From Deltaproteobacteria bacterium (GTDB lineage Bacteria > Myxococcota_A > Polyangia > HGW-17): a stretch of DNA of 7,037 bases. The notes beneath the pieces were generated by a model. That model searched no databases, was not told the DNA's origin, and was given only the letters and a program-made list of their open reading frames with translations. Shown here one piece after another: positions 6,309-7,037 of the stretch. The position numbers and the translations under genes were made by a program. Location of the stretch: NCBI GenBank assembly GCA_003249585.1, contig QKIM01000359.1, positions 1-7,037 of the forward strand, written 5' to 3'. Numbering within the stretch: position 1 is the stretch's first letter; each line of letters begins with the position of its first letter.

Positions 6309-6665
6309 TCACTCGGGTAGCTGCATCATGGCGAAGTTCTTGAGCTTCTTGTGCGGTTTCGAAGGCTTGACGGGAATGGCCTTCTCCCCGGGCATCTTGT
6401 CCGGAACGGCCCTGGCCACGCAGGCCATCATCGCAATGTCGTCTTTTTCCTTCAGGCAGGCATGGGCGGCGGCGGCATTCTTCGTACAGGCCCCCAGGAA
6501 GTGCTTTTGTTCCTTCTCCCCCATGCGCGCATCGAGTTTTTTCATCGCATGCGTGAGGCGGTCCAGAACCTCCCGGCACGTGTCCTCCGGCGTCCTCGGC
6601 TCCTCACTTTTTTTACAGCCCCCGAAGAGGCTTGCCACAACCAGGATGATCAGCGCTGCTCGCAC
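6309..6665 (-). CDS. Small Cys-containing lipoprotein, 118 residues, GTG start
   Basis: An open frame extends to 6971, but the real start is the GTG at 6665: AGGAG lies six bases before it and it opens directly into a signal sequence (VRAALIILVVASLFGGC). The lipobox is LFGGC with Cys17; Phe at the -3 position is unusual. The mature protein is short, charged and helical, with four cysteines (30, 60, 70, 82) in a C-x29-C-x9-C-x11-C pattern around the stretch ACTKNAAAAHACLKEKDDIA, likely forming a disulfide-linked helical hairpin. The C-terminus is Lys/Pro-rich (KAIPVKPSKPHKKLKN). I do not recognise the family. It converges on the double DUF302 gene across 93 bp in which I see no clear terminator, only weak 4-5 bp inverted repeats. 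Confidence 0.75.
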   Translation of the reverse strand: MRAALIILVVASLFGGCKKSEEPRTPEDTCREVLDRLTHAMKKLDARMGEKEQKHFLGACTKNAAAAHACLKEKDDIAMMACVARAVPDKMPGEKAIPVKPSKPHKKLKNFAMMQLPE

Positions 6666-6678
6666 GGTGTGCTCCTCT

Positions 6679-6729
6679 TGGCCTTTGGGGCCAGACCACG
6701 GATAATCGAAATATGCGGGGAGTATAGCA
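6679..6729 (-). promoter_or_regulatory. Extended -10 promoter and leader hairpin of the small lipoprotein gene
   Basis: On the minus strand TGCTATACT (6721-6729) is an extended -10 box; the -35 region (GGTCGC) is poor, as is common with extended -10 promoters. The start would be near 6714, giving a leader of about 49 bases. The leader contains a 5-bp inverted repeat, TGGCC/GGCCA (6689-6693 with 6679-6683), just before the ribosome binding site, which might affect translation. Confidence 0.45.
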
Positions 6730-6812
6730 AAATTTTTCAGGCCGCGACCCCTGAATTTCGTGAATGGGCACGCGGGTGGATCCCGTTGGATGAAGACCGC
6801 AGTGGTCGACAC

Positions 6813-6857
6813 TTGACATCCAGTCTCCCCGGGGTGTATCTGATCTGAGGTCTCAGA
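6813..6857 (+). promoter_or_regulatory. Candidate promoter and operator of the right-edge gene
   Basis: A perfect TTGACA (6813-6818) is followed after 18 bases by TATCTG (6837-6842), a weak -10. The spacer holds the palindrome CCCCGGGG (6827-6834). Immediately downstream, at the predicted start, lies the inverted repeat TCTGAG-GT-CTCAGA (6844-6857) with perfect 6-bp arms, in the position of a repressor operator or short leader hairpin. The -10 match is poor, so this is tentative. Confidence 0.4.
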
Positions 6858-6876
6858 AAGCGAAAAGGGTAGTGCA

Positions 6877-7037
6877 TTGGAACAAGGCAACATCGGCACC
6901 GGGAAAGACTTTGTGATTCTTGTGGAGGAGGAGTGGGTGCTCCTTTCGGTCCTGCCGGACACGGTCATCACCTGTGATCTGATCCTCCAGATGCTGGCGG
7001 AGCTGTATGCGATGGACGCCTATCGTATGGAGAAACG
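6877..7037 (+). CDS. Unknown protein, N-terminal 53 codons (cut by window edge), TTG start
   Basis: The frame is open from 6844 to the right edge. The best start is the TTG at 6877, with AAGGG seven bases upstream; no ATG or GTG precedes it in frame. The visible part begins LEQGNIGTGKDFVILVEEEW, is acidic and has no signal peptide. The pattern GKDFVILVEEEWVLLSVLP followed by a helix (CDLILQMLAELYAMDAYRM) faintly resembles the N-terminus of DUF342/FapA-like proteins, where a charged strand pair is followed by a helix, but the fragment is too short to decide. Product unknown. The position directly after a promoter-like region and the steady codon pattern support it as a real gene. Confidence 0.55.
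   Translation, partial: MEQGNIGTGKDFVILVEEEWVLLSVLPDTVITCDLILQMLAELYAMDAYRMEK

Overview
The window is GC-rich apart from short AT-rich promoter stretches. It holds eight protein-coding genes, of which the two at the window edges are cut. Three have lipoprotein signals, two more have Sec-type signal peptides, and there is a near-consensus sigma-54 promoter. This points to a Gram-negative bacterium, perhaps of the Deltaproteobacteria/Myxococcota type. The taxonomic guess is inference; no marker gene is present. I see no rRNA, tRNA, CRISPR array, transposase or intact insertion sequence.

Left half, all on the minus strand and read from right to left. (1) 4942-3365 is a 525-residue exported, Lys/Arg-rich helical protein of unknown function. 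(2) 3193-2156 is a Memo-family protein (AmmeMemoRadiSam system protein B type) that carries a lipoprotein signal and keeps all the putative metal-binding residues. (3) 2165-849 is a lipoprotein predicted to fold as an alpha/alpha toroid; it overlaps gene 2 and is probably translationally coupled to it. (4) 760-497 is an 87-residue exported protein with its own good promoter and ribosome binding site. (5) 426-1 is the N-terminal part of an AAA ATPase of the DUF4143 type. It is preceded by two tandem 32-bp palindromic repeats and its Walker B aspartate is replaced by alanine.

Right half. A 283-bp divergent intergenic region (4943-5225) contains two identical 11-bp palindromes 31 bp apart and a sigma-54 promoter reading right into gene (6), 5226-6215. 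That gene encodes a 329-residue protein made of two DUF302-like halves. Converging on it is gene (7), 6665-6309 on the minus strand, a small Cys-containing lipoprotein with a GTG start. At the right edge gene (8) starts at 6877 on the plus strand behind a TTGACA box and a 14-bp inverted repeat; only 53 codons are visible.

The most coherent unit is the Memo lipoprotein plus toroid lipoprotein pair, which looks like a two-component envelope system of unknown substrate. The most striking regulatory structure is the sigma-54 promoter with paired upstream palindromes in front of the double DUF302 gene. The most unusual single gene is the repeat-flanked ATPase with the altered Walker B motif.
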